From B46-G9 sp964581175 (lineage in GTDB: Bacteria; Desulfobacterota; DSM-4660; Desulfatiglandales; Desulfatiglandaceae): a stretch of DNA of 45,564 nucleotides. Below the pieces are notes generated by a model. It did no database searches. It was not told where the DNA came from and saw only the letters and a list, made by a program, of their open reading frames with translations. Both the position numbers and the translations under genes were made by a program. Of the stretch, positions 1-8,151 are shown in pieces. The first letter of the stretch is position 1, and every line of letters begins with the position of its first letter. The stretch covers positions 1-45,564 of the forward strand of contig CAZONI010000022.1 of the NCBI GenBank assembly GCA_964581175.1, in the 5' to 3' direction.

Positions 1-230
1 ATGGGGCAGATGCCGCAGATGCGCGCCGTGATGTCCGGCACTTCCATGAAATCCCTGCCTTGAAGAAAGGCTTCATAAAAACGTGGCGGCTCGAAAATTT
101 CGAGGTGCACTTCTTCGACGCGGCCGCCGCTCATCACCAGGTGGAGTGCACCTTCTCCCTCCACCCGCGCAAGCGCACCCACCCGGATGGTGCGCTTCTT
201 ATTCTCCTTTGGGTTCTTCGCGTTGCTCAT
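1..230 (-). CDS. hydA: [NiFe] hydrogenase large (alpha) subunit, N-terminal part only
   Basis: The reading frame from the ATG at 230 down to base 1 gives about 76 residues and runs off the window edge. It begins MSNAKNPKENKK and contains RVEGEG near residue 23, the usual start of the large-subunit fold, and ends in RICGICP, the L1 motif that supplies two of the four cysteines binding the NiFe centre. The start lies about 30 bases inside the 3' end of the small-subunit gene, so the two are probably translationally coupled; the ribosome binding site is weak. With the three upstream genes this fits the alpha subunit of a group 3b (cytosolic, NAD(P)-linked, sulfhydrogenase-type) hydrogenase. The subgroup rests on operon order; the L2 motif is outside the window. 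Confidence 0.9.
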   Translation of the reverse strand, partial: MSNAKNPKENKKRTIRVGALARVEGEGALHLVMSGGRVEEVHLEIFEPPRFYEAFLQGRDFMEVPDITARICGICP

Positions 231-1014
231 AATAGTCACTTGCCTGTTTAAAAGGTTCGAGATACCCGTTAAAGGTCCTCAGCATCCGCTTGATGTCTCC
301 CGGCGTAAAACCAAGCCGGTTGAACCGGCTTGCCAGCGAGGAGATGTTGGGCTGTTCCATGGGGCCGAAACATCCGTAGCAGGCCCGGCTGAACCCGGGA
401 CACAAGGCGCCGCATCCTGTCTGGGTAATCGGGCCCAGGCAGGGTTCGCCCTTTGAAACAAGTACGCAGGGATATCCCCTGCGTTTGCATTCCACGCACA
501 CGCTGTGGGTGGGGATATCGGGCTTTCGCCCGATGAGCAGTGCCGCCACCAACTCCAGGATCTGATCCTTATTGACCGGGCACCCCCGCAATTCAAAGTC
601 CACGAACACATGCGAGGCAATCCCCGTTGACGTCTCCAGGGTGTTCAGAAAGGCGGGCTCCGGATAAACCGTTCGTTTGTATGCTTCCACGTCGGCCCAG
701 TTGCGCAATGCCTGGATGCCGCCGGAAGTTGCACAGGCGCCGATGGCCACCAGAAATTTGCAGTCCCGGCGGACCTGCTGGATGCGCTCTTCTTCATCGG
801 GCGTGGAGATGCTCCCCTCCACCAGGCCGATATCATAGGGCGGCGGCAGGACCTGGCGGCGTGCTTCGAGAAAAAAGGCCACTTCAACCGCACCAACCAG
901 ATCCAGAAGTTCGTCCTCCAGGTTCAGGATCGAGAGCTGACACCCGTCGCAGCTTGAAAATTTGTAGACCGCAAGTTTGGGTTTTTCAGCTGTTCTTTCG
1001 TCAACCGGCGCCAT
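199..1014 (-). CDS. hydD: [NiFe] hydrogenase small (delta) subunit, group 3b type
   Basis: A 271-residue iron-sulfur small subunit that passes electrons between the NiFe site and the flavin/iron-sulfur subunits. SSCDGCQLS near the N-terminus carries the proximal-cluster CxxC, followed by AIGACATSGG and RGCPVNKDQ. A C-terminal cysteine-rich stretch (CVECKRRGYPC, EPCLGP, GCGALCPGF, CYGCFGP) ligates the remaining clusters. There is no Tat signal peptide, as expected for a cytoplasmic enzyme. The start chosen is the ATG at 1014, preceded by GGAGGAGATC; it overlaps the TGA of the upstream flavin subunit by one base. A longer frame upstream of it is antisense-like and lacks family sequence. Confidence 0.92.
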   Translation of the reverse strand: MAPVDERTAEKPKLAVYKFSSCDGCQLSILNLEDELLDLVGAVEVAFFLEARRQVLPPPYDIGLVEGSISTPDEEERIQQVRRDCKFLVAIGACATSGGIQALRNWADVEAYKRTVYPEPAFLNTLETSTGIASHVFVDFELRGCPVNKDQILELVAALLIGRKPDIPTHSVCVECKRRGYPCVLVSKGEPCLGPITQTGCGALCPGFSRACYGCFGPMEQPNISSLASRFNRLGFTPGDIKRMLRTFNGYLEPFKQASDYYEQREEPKGE

Positions 1015-1889
1015 CAGATCTCCTCCTTGGCAAAAATGTGCGCGATGTCGGCAAAACGAAAAACAGGTCCGTCCCGGCATACGAATTTTGAACCGTACTG
1101 GCAGTGACCGCATTGGCCGAACCCGCAGTTCATGTTGCGCTCCAGGGAAACGTACACCTGTTCCGGCCGGACGTGAAGCTGCAGGAATTGCCAGGACGCG
1201 GCGCGGTTTAAAATCTTCGGGCCGCAGACCATGACCGTCGTATGCTCGGCATCGACCCTGATCCGCCTGAGCAGGTGTGTGACCACGCCCACAGGGCCGG
1301 TCCAGTTGCCCGTTGCGTTGTCGACCGTCACCAGGACATCAAGGCCGCTGTTGAGCTCCCATTCTTCCAGTTCCGGAGCGAAAACCCGGTCTTCAGGCGA
1401 ACGGCAGCCATAGAGCAGGACGACTCGTTTGCAATGGTCGCGATGATGAAGCAGCCAGTAAATCATGGGGCGGATCGGCGCCAGCCCGATGCCGCCGGCC
1501 ACCATCACGACATTCTTTTCTTTGATGCCCTCTGTAGGCCAGCTTGTACCAAAAGGTCCGCGTATGCCGATAATCCCCCCTGTTCCCGTTTTTTTTATCG
1601 CCCGCGTCACCGAACCCACGACGCGGATGGTGTGTTCAAGCTCAGCAGGCTTTTCCGGGTCGGAGCTGATGGAGATGGCGGCCTCTCCTACACCGGGGAC
1701 ATAGAGCATATTGAACTGGCCCGGCGCCCACCGATATGCATTGCGGGCGGCCTCATCTTCTATTCGCAGGCGAATGGTATAGGTGTTGAAATTTTCGTCT
1801 TTGATATCGAGGATGCGCGCCGGCACGGGCATCCAGGTATCCAGCCCGCAGACGAGCGGCGGGGTTGTCTCGCCCTGCGCCAGTGTCAT
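1014..1889 (-). CDS. hydG: Hydrogenase FAD/NAD(P)-binding (gamma) subunit
   Basis: A 291-residue ferredoxin reductase-type diaphorase subunit that exchanges electrons with NAD(P)H. RGPFGTSWP and VMVAGGIGLAPIRPM are the flavin and nucleotide-binding segments, MVCGPKIL the typical C-terminal nucleotide motif, and NCGFGQCGHCQYG followed by FVC supplies four cysteines for a [2Fe-2S] cluster. The family resembles dihydroorotate dehydrogenase electron-transfer subunits (PyrK) and the HydG/sulfhydrogenase gamma chain; the hydrogenase neighbours decide in favour of the latter. Its ATG overlaps the stop of the beta subunit in an ATGA arrangement, which indicates co-translation. Confidence 0.92.
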   Translation of the reverse strand: MTLAQGETTPPLVCGLDTWMPVPARILDIKDENFNTYTIRLRIEDEAARNAYRWAPGQFNMLYVPGVGEAAISISSDPEKPAELEHTIRVVGSVTRAIKKTGTGGIIGIRGPFGTSWPTEGIKEKNVVMVAGGIGLAPIRPMIYWLLHHRDHCKRVVLLYGCRSPEDRVFAPELEEWELNSGLDVLVTVDNATGNWTGPVGVVTHLLRRIRVDAEHTTVMVCGPKILNRAASWQFLQLHVRPEQVYVSLERNMNCGFGQCGHCQYGSKFVCRDGPVFRFADIAHIFAKEEI

Positions 1890-3076
1890 TTTGTCACCTC
1901 GCTTTCAAGAGGGAAAGCCGCATGGTCAGCGGTTTTCGGGGAACCGCCGCGTATCGCGGCCGTTTCTTCCGTCAGGTCGATTCCCACCGGACACCAGGTA
2001 ATGCACCGTCCGCAGCCGACACATCCGCTGGTGCCGAACTGCTCCCACCAAGTGCACAGCTTGTGCCGCATCCAGTGGCGGTACCGGCCCCTGATCGTAT
2101 GCCGGTGAGGCCCCATCGTGGTATGGGAAAACTGATGGGTAAAACAGGATTCCCAATGGCGTGTGCGCGCCGCTCTCTTGACGGCCAGATCGCTTGAATC
2201 CGAGACGGTGCTGCAGAAACAGGTGGGGCACACCATCGTGCAGTTGCCGCAGGAGAGGCACCGTGCAGCGACGTTGTCCCACCGCACGTGTTCGATGTTG
2301 CGATCCAGCAGGTCGACGATGTCCCGGGTGTCGAGTATGCGTCCCATGTGCTCACGGGCACGCGCCATTTTTAGATCGGCCAGTTCCAGTTCAGCAGGAG
2401 ACGGGTCCCGCAGCGGCAGTTCGTGTAAAAGTGACATGCCGGCGTCTGAGCCGGCTTCCACGACAAAACCCGAGCGCAGCTCGGTCATGGCCACGTCAAA
2501 CCCCTCGGTCGCTTTCGGACCCGTTCCCATGGAATCGCAGAAGCACGTTCCGCCCGGGCGGGTGCAGTTGACGGCAATCAGCATGGATTGGGCCCGGACC
2601 CGTCTGTAATGGAGTTCGGCTTCACATCGCGCTGCGCCGGCCGGTTCCCTTCCGGCAAAGACCCGGTCCTGAACGCGGATTGCCGCCAGGTCGCAGGGTC
2701 TTAACCCGAATAAGGCGAGTTTCGGAACCTGTGCCCGGTCCTGGTGCACCTCGAATCGTCCGTTTTCAATATCCAGGCTGAACAGTTTCTGATGGGCCGG
2801 GAAAAAATACGATTTCGCACTGTCCGGCCCGACCACGTATTCGAAGAAAAGGTCCTCATCGCCTTCCTCAAGGCGGTAATCCCCGCCGTCCTGGAGGTCC
2901 CGCACCCCACGGGCAATTTCATCGCTGCCGCTGATCGGTCTTAATTTGACCACGTCCCTGTGCACTGTCGGCGCAATGATCGTATACCCTTGTCCGCTGA
3001 GAGCTTCTATCATACCGGTCAGCGCCACTTTGGGAAGAAACATCCGTTGGTCCGGATTCGTTCCTGTGTTGCTCAT
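1886..3076 (-). CDS. hydB: Hydrogenase 4Fe-4S (beta) subunit
   Basis: A 396-residue subunit with two ferredoxin-type clusters in the C-terminal part: CLSCGNCTMVCPTCFCS and CVGCGRCITWCPVGIDL. These match the beta chain of group 3b hydrogenases and anaerobic sulfite reductase subunit A, which relays electrons between the small subunit and the diaphorase. It is first in the operon; the ATG at 3076 is preceded by AAGGGG. The upstream 377 bases hold the probable operon promoter. No truncation is seen. The sulfite-reductase AsrA reading is less likely because hydrogenase small and large subunits follow directly. Confidence 0.9.
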   Translation of the reverse strand: MSNTGTNPDQRMFLPKVALTGMIEALSGQGYTIIAPTVHRDVVKLRPISGSDEIARGVRDLQDGGDYRLEEGDEDLFFEYVVGPDSAKSYFFPAHQKLFSLDIENGRFEVHQDRAQVPKLALFGLRPCDLAAIRVQDRVFAGREPAGAARCEAELHYRRVRAQSMLIAVNCTRPGGTCFCDSMGTGPKATEGFDVAMTELRSGFVVEAGSDAGMSLLHELPLRDPSPAELELADLKMARAREHMGRILDTRDIVDLLDRNIEHVRWDNVAARCLSCGNCTMVCPTCFCSTVSDSSDLAVKRAARTRHWESCFTHQFSHTTMGPHRHTIRGRYRHWMRHKLCTWWEQFGTSGCVGCGRCITWCPVGIDLTEETAAIRGGSPKTADHAAFPLESEVTK

Positions 3077-3453
3077 CGTGGACCCCTTTTCACCGAAAAT
3101 GCCGAATCATCGCTTTTGTGCTCCAAATTAGGCGAAAGCCATGGCGATATGGAATTTGCTGTATATTCGGAGACGCTTATGCTGTAACCAGAAGCATTGT
3201 TTTAGGATTATTGTAAATCATATTAACGATTGAATATTACAAAGTAAATGGGGTCAATCCTGTATTCCGATCGGAAAACGTTAAAGACTGGAGGAGGCCG
3301 CGTAAAGAGACAATATGAGGATCAAGGCATCAAAAAACAAGGCGACGGCCAGCCTATTTCATGTGTTTTCCCTATTTGAGAAAATGTTCCTGCCAAAATG
3401 TACCGGACGGCAAATCGCTGGCGTTCTACCGGACTGATTGGATGGTACCGTCT
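3077..3453. other. Intergenic region upstream of the hydrogenase operon
   Basis: This 377-base gap contains an AT-rich stretch (about 3180-3260) that should carry the minus-strand promoter for hydB. A possible pair read on the minus strand is TTTACT, 17 bases, TAATAT, a weak match. A plus-strand reading frame of about 40 codons starts at 3315 but resembles nothing I recognise. The string AAATGGGGTCAATCC near 3247 recalls remnants that often flank IS200/REP-type elements; this is not enough to call an element. Confidence 0.3.
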
Positions 3454-4575
3454 CTATCCAAGAAGAAATTGTATCTTCCTTTTCAAATAGGCTACCACAC
3501 GCTCTGCCTCGGCCCTTGTCTCCGCGAGTGTTTTTTCCGCCACCATATGAGGGCCGTCTCGCAGGCTCACATCACGGTCGCCTAGAAAAACACCGCCCAG
3601 AGTGAGAGACTGGTCATCGGCTATTTCCTGCCCAGTCATGGCGGCCCAGGCCAGGGTCCAACCCCGCGCAATATTATCCAGGACGTAGCCTCCACAGCCG
3701 AAGGCGAGCAATTTCGGCGATGCCCGGGAAATAATTCCAACCGCTTCGACAAGGGCGTTGTTCGTCAGGAGCAGATTGGCCATCGGATCCGAGAAAAGCA
3801 TATCCATTCCGAAAACGCCGATAACGACATCCGGGTCGAATCGTCGGGCGATCGGCGGGAAGATCTCTTTGAACGCCGAAGAAAAAACCTCGTCTCCCGT
3901 TCCGGCGGGCAAAGGCACATTGGCGTTGTATCCCAGGCCTTTTCCTTGACCCAGTTCGGTCTCGAACCCTGTTCTGAAGGGAAAAAGGGTATCCGGTGTT
4001 TCATGAAAAGAAAGGCAGAAAACCTGGTCGGTTTCATAAAAGGCGGCCTGAACCTGGTCTCCGTGGTGAACGTCGATATCCACGTATAGCAGCCGCAACC
4101 CTTTGCGCAAAATCTTCTTTATGGCCAGGACGGCATCGTTGACGTAGCAGAAGCCTGCGGCGAAATCCGGGCCCGCATGGTGCATTCCTCCGGTGGGAGA
4201 AAAGACGACATCTGCTTCTCCGGTCAGAATCAAATCAGCCCCGGCCAGCGAGGCGCCGGCAATAAGTGCATTATAGTCAAAGACGCCCTCGAACACCGGA
4301 CACTCGGCGGTTCCAACGCCCGAAGCAAGCATGTAGTCCTCGAATACATTCTTATTGGCCCTCTGAAGCAGGTCGAGGTAGGCAGGCGTGTGAAAAACCT
4401 CCAATTCCTCTCTGGAGGCCGCTTTGGGTTCGATCACCCTGGTCCGGTCTGGATCCAAAAGGGAGTAGCGGCGGCAGAGTTCATAACAGACATCGGACCG
4501 GGCTGTATGCCAGGGGTGACCGTCGCGGATGAAGAATCGCCCGAATTGGGGGCTGTAGATGAAGCAGCTTTTCAT
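3454..4575 (-). CDS. acuC: AcuC-type histone deacetylase-family protein
   Basis: A 373-residue zinc-dependent deacetylase of the arginase/histone deacetylase fold. GGMHHAGP carries the paired catalytic histidines and YVDIDVHHGD the zinc-binding Asp and His; a late GMDMLFSDP segment corresponds to the second zinc Asp region. In Bacillus, AcuC deacetylates and reactivates acetyl-CoA synthetase. Here the gene overlaps a GNAT acetyltransferase (ATGA overlap) that follows acs, which strongly suggests the same role. Acetylpolyamine deacetylases share these motifs, but the context favours AcuC. The start has only a weak ribosome binding site and is probably coupled to the upstream gene. Confidence 0.88.
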   Translation of the reverse strand: MKSCFIYSPQFGRFFIRDGHPWHTARSDVCYELCRRYSLLDPDRTRVIEPKAASREELEVFHTPAYLDLLQRANKNVFEDYMLASGVGTAECPVFEGVFDYNALIAGASLAGADLILTGEADVVFSPTGGMHHAGPDFAAGFCYVNDAVLAIKKILRKGLRLLYVDIDVHHGDQVQAAFYETDQVFCLSFHETPDTLFPFRTGFETELGQGKGLGYNANVPLPAGTGDEVFSSAFKEIFPPIARRFDPDVVIGVFGMDMLFSDPMANLLLTNNALVEAVGIISRASPKLLAFGCGGYVLDNIARGWTLAWAAMTGQEIADDQSLTLGGVFLGDRDVSLRDGPHMVAEKTLAETRAEAERVVAYLKRKIQFLLG

Positions 4576-5081
4576 GTATCTTCAAGTTGACTGAGCAAAA
4601 GGACCATTTCCCGTTCGTCCGCAAAGGGTCCTGTGAAGTGAAAACCGGCCCTCCGGTACACCTTGATCGCGCGAAGGTTTGAATTCTGGACTATCAGCCA
4701 TACTTTTTGACCGTGCGCCCACTGGGCGAGAGCCATTGCGTATTGCGTCAGGCTCGTGCCGATGCCCTGGTTTTGATAATCGGGAGAGACAAAAATAAGG
4801 TATTCGCTGACGGCGCCCTCTCCAACGCAATCCAGGGCACTGTGCCCGACTAACCGATGCTGATGAAAGGCTCCCAGGTTGACCCAATGGGCAAGCAGGC
4901 CGTCCAGCCACTTTTCAAGGTGGTCCGCCAAAGGCGGAAGGCCTTGATATACGCCCTTCGGCTCAAAGGCGCTATAGAAATCAATAAAAGCGGGCCGTTC
5001 GTCAACGGAGATAAGCCGGTACCGTATAGATCGACCGGCTTTATCCAACCTGATTGCAGGATCGTAATCGAGGATAACCAT
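4572..5081 (-). CDS. GNAT N-acetyltransferase, AcuA-like
   Basis: A 169-residue GNAT protein. YQNQGIGTSLTQYA is the acetyl-CoA pyrophosphate-binding motif A (Q-x-x-G-x-G) and NLRAIKVYRRAGF is motif B. It sits between acs and acuC, 46 bases after the acs stop and overlapping acuC by four bases. I infer that it acetylates the catalytic lysine of acetyl-CoA synthetase, as AcuA does in Bacillus. The sequence does not by itself prove the substrate, because the GNAT fold is used by many small-molecule and protein acetyltransferases; the symbol is therefore withheld. Confidence 0.8.
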   Translation of the reverse strand: MVILDYDPAIRLDKAGRSIRYRLISVDERPAFIDFYSAFEPKGVYQGLPPLADHLEKWLDGLLAHWVNLGAFHQHRLVGHSALDCVGEGAVSEYLIFVSPDYQNQGIGTSLTQYAMALAQWAHGQKVWLIVQNSNLRAIKVYRRAGFHFTGPFADEREMVLLLSQLEDT

Positions 5082-5127
5082 GGTCGAACCTGTGTCTGTT
5101 CCGAGCCTGGGTGTGATACGCAGCCGC

Positions 5128-7092
5128 TTACATTTTTCCCTTAATCAATTCATCGACCACATCGGGTTCGGCCAGAGTGGATGTGTCGCCCAGTTGATCG
5201 TGTTCCCCGGCCACAATCTTCTTGAGAATACGCCGCATAATCTTGCCTGATCTGGTCTTGGGGAGCTTATCCGCGAACTGGATCTTGTCGGGCGTGGCGA
5301 TAGGACCGATCAATTTCCGAACATGGAGTCTGAGCGCCTCTTGAAGCTCGTTGCTTTTCGGGGCCCCGGCATTCAGAGTTACGAACGCATAAATGCCCTG
5401 GCCTTTTATATCGTGGCTGTAGCCGACTACGGCGGCTTCTGCCACCTTTTCATGGGCCACCAGCGCGCTTTCTATCTCGGCTGTGCCCAGGCGATGACCG
5501 GAGACATTGATGACGTCGTCGATCCGCCCCATGACCCAGATGTAACCGTCCTTGTCCTTCCGGGCTCCGTCGCCTGAGAAGTAACAACCAGGGACCTGTT
5601 TGAAGTAGGCCTCCCTGAACCTGTCAGGCTGGTTGAAAACCCCGCGCATCATCCCAGGCCAGGCCTTTTCAATAACCAGATATCCGCTTTCATTCACTTC
5701 GCACTCTGTTCCGTCGTCCCGGACAATCTTGGGTTTTATGCCGAAAAACGGCAGGGTTACCGACCCCGGCTTGATCGGGACCGCACCGGGCAGGGCAGAA
5801 ATGAGAATGCCTCCCGTTTCAGTCTGCCACCAGGTATCGACGATAGGACATTTGGCGCCGCCAATAACATTATAATACCATTGCCAGGCCTCGGGATTGA
5901 TCGGCTCGCCGACCGTACCGAGCAGGCGGAGGCTCGACAGATCATGGGACTCGGGCCATGAATTCCCTTCCCTGGCCATGGCTCTTATGGCCGTTGGCGC
6001 AGTATAAAAGCTGTTGACGCCGTGCTTTTGAACGATCTCCCAAAAACGGTCCGGCCTGGGATAAGTTGGGACTCCCTCGAACATGATGCTCGTAGCGCCG
6101 GCAGCCAGCGGGCCGTACAAGATGTAACTGTGACCAGTCACCCAGCCTATGTCGGCAGTGCACCAATAGGTGTCTTCGTCGCGGTAATCAAAGATATACT
6201 TAAAGGTTTCAAGGGCATAAAGAAGATAACCTGCCGACGAGTGGAGGACGCCCTTTGGTTTGCCCGTGGAGCCGCTGGTGTAGAGAATAAACAAAGGGTC
6301 TTCCGCGTCCATGACCTCCGGTTTGCATATATCCCGGATGTCTTCGGCCGCCATCTCGTCATGGTACCATACGTCGCGGCCTTCAACCATCTCCACCGGT
6401 TCATTGGTCCGCTTGACCACGATGACCGTTTTTAAATCCTCATTCCCAACAAGGGCTTGATCCGCATTTTCTTTGAGCGGAATTATCCGTCCCGAGCGAA
6501 ACGAACCGTCCGAAGTGATCAGAAAGACTGCCCCGCAGTCGATAATCCGATCTCTAAGGGCCTCAGCGGAAAATCCACCGAAAACTACGCTATGAATCGC
6601 GCCGATTCGCGCACAGGCCAGCATGGCTATGGGCAACTGGGGAATCATGGGCAGATATATAACCACCCGGTCGCCTTTGCCTACCCCTTTCTTTTTGAGA
6701 ACGTTGGCGAATTTATTAACTTCCTGAAACAGGGTCTGGTAGGTAAACACCTGCAGTTCATCTGATGGTTCTCCCTGCCAGATGAGGGCAGCCTTGTTCT
6801 TTCTCCATGTCTCCAGGTGCCGGTCAAGACAATTGGCCGACACGTTGAGTCTGCCGCCTTCGAACCAGCGTATGCGGGCCTCTCGAAAATCGCAGTCCAT
6901 GACCTTGTCCCATCTTTTTATCCAGGTGAGATCTTCGGCCATCTCCATCCAGAACCCCTCAGGATCGTTAATGGACCGTTCATACAACGCCTGATACTCC
7001 TGCATGGATTTTACCCTGGATTTCGAAATGAATTCTGCAGATGGATAATAGCGTTCACCTTTCATCTCCGGTGCGTTTTCCTGTTCGATCAT
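5128..7092 (-). CDS. acsA: Acetyl-coenzyme A synthetase
   Basis: A 654-residue, full-length AMP-forming acetate:CoA ligase that makes acetyl-CoA from acetate, ATP and CoA through acetyl-AMP. Landmarks in order: SVVFGGFSAEALRDRI, YTSGSTGKPKGV (ATP-binding P-loop), WWQTETGG (adenylate motif) and PKTRSGKIMRRIL, whose lysine near residue 617 is the conserved site silenced by acetylation. The ATG at 7092 has GGGAG at a good distance; an ATG five bases upstream is out of frame. The gene leads an acs-GNAT-acuC operon, so both the modifying and demodifying enzymes are probably made with their target. Confidence 0.96.
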   Translation of the reverse strand: MIEQENAPEMKGERYYPSAEFISKSRVKSMQEYQALYERSINDPEGFWMEMAEDLTWIKRWDKVMDCDFREARIRWFEGGRLNVSANCLDRHLETWRKNKAALIWQGEPSDELQVFTYQTLFQEVNKFANVLKKKGVGKGDRVVIYLPMIPQLPIAMLACARIGAIHSVVFGGFSAEALRDRIIDCGAVFLITSDGSFRSGRIIPLKENADQALVGNEDLKTVIVVKRTNEPVEMVEGRDVWYHDEMAAEDIRDICKPEVMDAEDPLFILYTSGSTGKPKGVLHSSAGYLLYALETFKYIFDYRDEDTYWCTADIGWVTGHSYILYGPLAAGATSIMFEGVPTYPRPDRFWEIVQKHGVNSFYTAPTAIRAMAREGNSWPESHDLSSLRLLGTVGEPINPEAWQWYYNVIGGAKCPIVDTWWQTETGGILISALPGAVPIKPGSVTLPFFGIKPKIVRDDGTECEVNESGYLVIEKAWPGMMRGVFNQPDRFREAYFKQVPGCYFSGDGARKDKDGYIWVMGRIDDVINVSGHRLGTAEIESALVAHEKVAEAAVVGYSHDIKGQGIYAFVTLNAGAPKSNELQEALRLHVRKLIGPIATPDKIQFADKLPKTRSGKIMRRILKKIVAGEHDQLGDTSTLAEPDVVDELIKGKM

Positions 7093-7418
7093 TTCATGCT
7101 CCCAAATTTAAGATCATTTATTGACGCTGTGTTCTGAATTATCGACATTAGCAAAAAACTCATCCACACGCCGTTCAACGTCCCGTGAGTAACTTGCGGA
7201 CGATGCCCTTTCCGCAAGGTTCCGGCACTGTCCCAGATTCAGAGAAAGGATCTGCCTTTCGATCTGCGGCACCAGCAAGGGTCTCAGGTTCGTGCGGCAG
7301 GAATGCCTTGCCTGTCGCTATCCCGGACGACATCACGCATGCCCTTGATGAAATTTCTTCCATGCGCTGTCTGCTGATTTAGGGCTCTTCTGAAAGATCC
7401 AGGGGATGACGGGTGATA
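7093..7418. other. Intergenic region between acs and the SHOCT gene
   Basis: These 326 bases lie downstream of the minus-strand SHOCT gene and upstream of acs. Frames of about 60 codons exist on both strands (for example 7175-7363 minus), but they have no recognisable family features and no convincing ribosome binding site. I find no clear promoter, hairpin terminator or repeat; the acs promoter is expected in the 80 bases next to its start. Confidence 0.3.
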
Positions 7419-7778
7419 TCATGAAAGCAGGTCTTTCTTCTTTTCTTCAAACTCCTGCTTATCAATCTCGCCCCTGGCATAGCGCTCCTTGAGGATGTCA
7501 AGGGCTCTTGGAGAACTGCTGAAGGATCTGCCTGATTCTCCCTTTGTGCTATGGATCAGCCACTTTATAAGATAGATCAGTCCCACGATGATAAGGACCC
7601 AGAAGACGAGCATGAAGATCCCCCCGAACCAGCCCATGCCCCATCCGCCCATCGCTCCCGGTCCCATGTTCCAGCCGCCATATCCTCCCCACTGGGCAAA
7701 CGCCTCGCGACCGGGCCGCAAAAAGAAAAGACACAGGCCCGCGGAAAATCCTAAAAGCGAAAAGCACTTAGATTTCAT
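7419..7778 (-). CDS. SHOCT-domain membrane protein
   Basis: A 119-residue protein with an N-terminal signal/anchor segment, a Gly/Met/Trp-rich linker (GGWNMGPGAMGGWGMG), one strong transmembrane helix (about residues 55-75) and a C-terminal SHOCT motif (ALDILKERYARGEID followed by EFEEKKK). SHOCT is a short oligomerisation-type tail at the C-terminus of many envelope proteins of unknown function. It follows the cytochrome cluster on the same strand after a 370-base gap, so it may have its own promoter. The role is unknown; membership of the electron-transfer cluster is only suggested by position. Confidence 0.75.
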   Translation of the reverse strand: MKSKCFSLLGFSAGLCLFFLRPGREAFAQWGGYGGWNMGPGAMGGWGMGWFGGIFMLVFWVLIIVGLIYLIKWLIHSTKGESGRSFSSSPRALDILKERYARGEIDKQEFEEKKKDLLS

Positions 7779-7923
7779 AACATCCTCCCGTCCATTCCCT
7801 CTTTCTCACCCGGCTTCATCCCCCCGGGCCGATTCCATGATTCCATCCCATCATGCCGGCCTTATGCGCTTGGGCGTAATTCACTGAATATGTTTTTCCT
7901 ATAATACACCATTCTTGAAATGA

Positions 7924-7952
7924 TTGACACCTTTTATCCTCTTTATTTTAAT
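7924..7952 (+). promoter_or_regulatory. Sigma-70-type promoter, plus strand
   Basis: TTGACA at 7924-7929, a 17-base spacer and TTTAAT at 7947-7952 match the housekeeping consensus in 11 of 12 positions. No plausible protein gene begins downstream on this strand; the transcript would run into the structured region at 8041-8150, antisense to the end of the dihaem cytochrome gene. Confidence 0.5.
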
Positions 7953-7958
7953 ACTCTA

Positions 7959-8150
7959 TACAAATAAGTGTGATGGTCCTTACCACAGACATTTGTGCCT
8001 GATGCAGCAGGATGAGTATGGCGGAGAAACGGCGGCTCATGATCAGAGGCGATGGGAAAGGGAGACACCTGCCGCCAAGGAACCGGGCGTAAAGGCCGGA
8101 GAAGCGCGCCTCGCGTCAACTCCGGTTCAGAATCTTGAGGGCCGCAGGTG
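7959..8150 (+). ncRNA. Candidate structured RNA (or cluster-end hairpin)
   Basis: No convincing protein gene covers this stretch. It holds nested perfect stems: CACCTGC (8066-8072) with GCAGGTG (8144-8150); GAACCGG (8080-8086) with CCGGTTC (8122-8128); a competing stem CCGGAG (8096-8101) with CTCCGG (8120-8125); and CGCG/CGCG around 8105-8115. The second and third stems are mutually exclusive, as in a switch. A near-consensus plus-strand promoter lies at the right distance upstream. I do not recognise it as a known riboswitch or small RNA. It may instead act on the minus strand as an end-of-operon structure, although there is no strong U-tract. Confidence 0.35.
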
Positions 8151-8151
8151 C

